Positions 5,791-7,466 of a stretch of 7,466 nt of DNA are shown piece after piece; the stretch's first letter is position 1; each line of letters begins with the position of its first letter. The notes under the pieces are model-generated. The model was not told where the DNA came from, did not search any database, and was given only the letters and a program-made list of their open reading frames with translations. A program made the position numbers and the translations under genes. The stretch spans positions 1 through 7,466 of the forward strand of contig JAJZCX010000063.1 of NCBI GenBank assembly GCA_021851625.1, read 5' to 3'. This stretch comes from Acidobacteriota bacterium (lineage in GTDB: Bacteria; Acidobacteriota; Terriglobia; Terriglobales; Acidobacteriaceae).

Positions 5791-5830
5791 CAGTATCGCA
5801 AGTTGAGTGCAATACTGTCAAATTATTTGA
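5791..5830. promoter_or_regulatory. Overlapping dyads in the dnaK promoter: candidate HspR operator
   Basis: Three symmetric elements overlap the promoter. (a) GTTGAGT-N7-TGTCAAA (5802-5822) fits the HAIR consensus CTTGAGT-N7-ACTCAAG at 10 of 14 positions with the exact spacer; its left half is strong and its right half weak. (b) CAGTATCGCA-N7-TGCAATACTG (5791-5817) has 9 of 10 bases symmetric and spans the -10 to the edge of the -35. (c) TCAAAT-T-ATTTGA (5818-5830) is a perfect 6-1-6 palindrome touching the -35. A repressor on (a) or (b) would block polymerase. With hspR in the same locus, HspR is the natural candidate; which dyad it reads is inference. Confidence 0.5.
5792..5821 (-). promoter_or_regulatory. 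Housekeeping-type promoter of dnaK
   Basis: On the minus strand a perfect -35 TTGACA (5816-5821) is followed after 18 bases by GATACT (5792-5797), which matches 4 of 6 bases of the TATAAT -10 box. Transcription would begin near 5785, giving a leader of about 50 bases before the dnaK ATG. A vegetative-sigma promoter under repressor control is the expected arrangement for HspR-regulated chaperone genes. The start site is predicted, not shown. Confidence 0.65.
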
Positions 5831-5871
5831 CGCAGAAATACTCGATTAGATTCATCGGATGTATCTGATTG

Positions 5872-5922
5872 AAATAAAAAGAAAAGCCTGCACCCATCCA
5901 GTCAGAACAGGTGCAGGCTTTT
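5872..5922 (-). terminator. Intrinsic terminator of aceE
   Basis: On the minus strand a perfect 13-base stem, AAAAGCCTGCACC (5910-5922) with GGTGCAGGCTTTT (5882-5894), encloses a 15-base loop and runs into CTTTTTATTT. It begins about 19 bases after the aceE stop and separates the metabolic gene from the dnaK promoter. Confidence 0.92.
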
Positions 5923-5940
5923 GCTACTGAAAGCGCCGAC

Positions 5941-7466
<1,526 letters not shown>

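Noticed and set aside
4175..5806. Open frame of 543 codons on the plus strand, antisense to dnaK.
   Set aside because: Stop-free antisense frames across dnaK are a known by-product of its codon use in GC-rich genomes. The translation is His/Arg/Leu-rich with no recognisable domain, and no ribosome binding site was seen.
5802..5820. CIRCE element (HrcA operator) in the dnaK promoter.
   Set aside because: On the minus strand ATTGCACTC matches one CIRCE half at 7 of 9 positions, but the expected GAGTGCTAA after nine bases is absent.
5738..5821. N-terminal extension of DnaK by 28 residues to an in-frame start at 5821.
   Set aside because: It covers the promoter's -35 and -10, is not DnaK-like, and the canonical M-G-K-I-I-G-I-D-L-G start has its own Shine-Dalgarno sequence.

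Overview
The window looks like a GC-rich bacterial chromosome segment, most likely from the phylum Acidobacteriota. Three things suggest this: the very typical sequence of the HspR-type regulator, the dnaK / dnaJ / hspR grouping, and a dispersed repeat of the kind whose spurious translation reads C-H-S-E-R-S-A-A-E-S-R. The assignment is inference, because there is no rRNA gene or other direct marker here. Every protein gene except one is on the minus strand.

Layout in minus-strand transcription order, from the right edge to the left. (1) The C-terminal half of aceE, pyruvate dehydrogenase E1 of the homodimeric type, runs in from the right edge and ends at a strong intrinsic terminator. (2) A well-formed dnaK promoter follows, with two overlapping dyads lying on its -35/-10 region; one resembles the HspR operator HAIR. 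(3) Full-length dnaK. (4) A 57-residue uncharacterised protein gene with an excellent ribosome binding site. (5) A non-coding stretch of about 300 bases holding a long imperfect inverted repeat and a C10 homopolymer. (6) A type II toxin-antitoxin pair, higB-higA. (7) dnaJ. (8) On the plus strand, convergent with dnaJ, a small secreted DUF3617-like protein. (9) hspR, a MerR-family heat-shock repressor. (10) The N-terminus of a membrane-anchored family-2-type glycosyltransferase resembling ceramide glucosyltransferase / HpnI, which runs off the left edge.

The theme is the DnaK chaperone machine and its repressor. DnaJ delivers clients to DnaK and stimulates its ATPase. HspR, as known in actinobacteria, represses the dnaK operon and uses DnaK as co-repressor. 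Here the classical compact cluster is loosened: a toxin-antitoxin module and a repeat lie between dnaK and dnaJ, and an oppositely oriented secreted-protein gene lies between dnaJ and hspR. grpE is not in the window.

I do not see a convincing previously undescribed system. The most worthwhile leads are the dnaK operator region, the toxin-antitoxin insertion inside the chaperone locus, and the small 57-residue gene next to dnaK.
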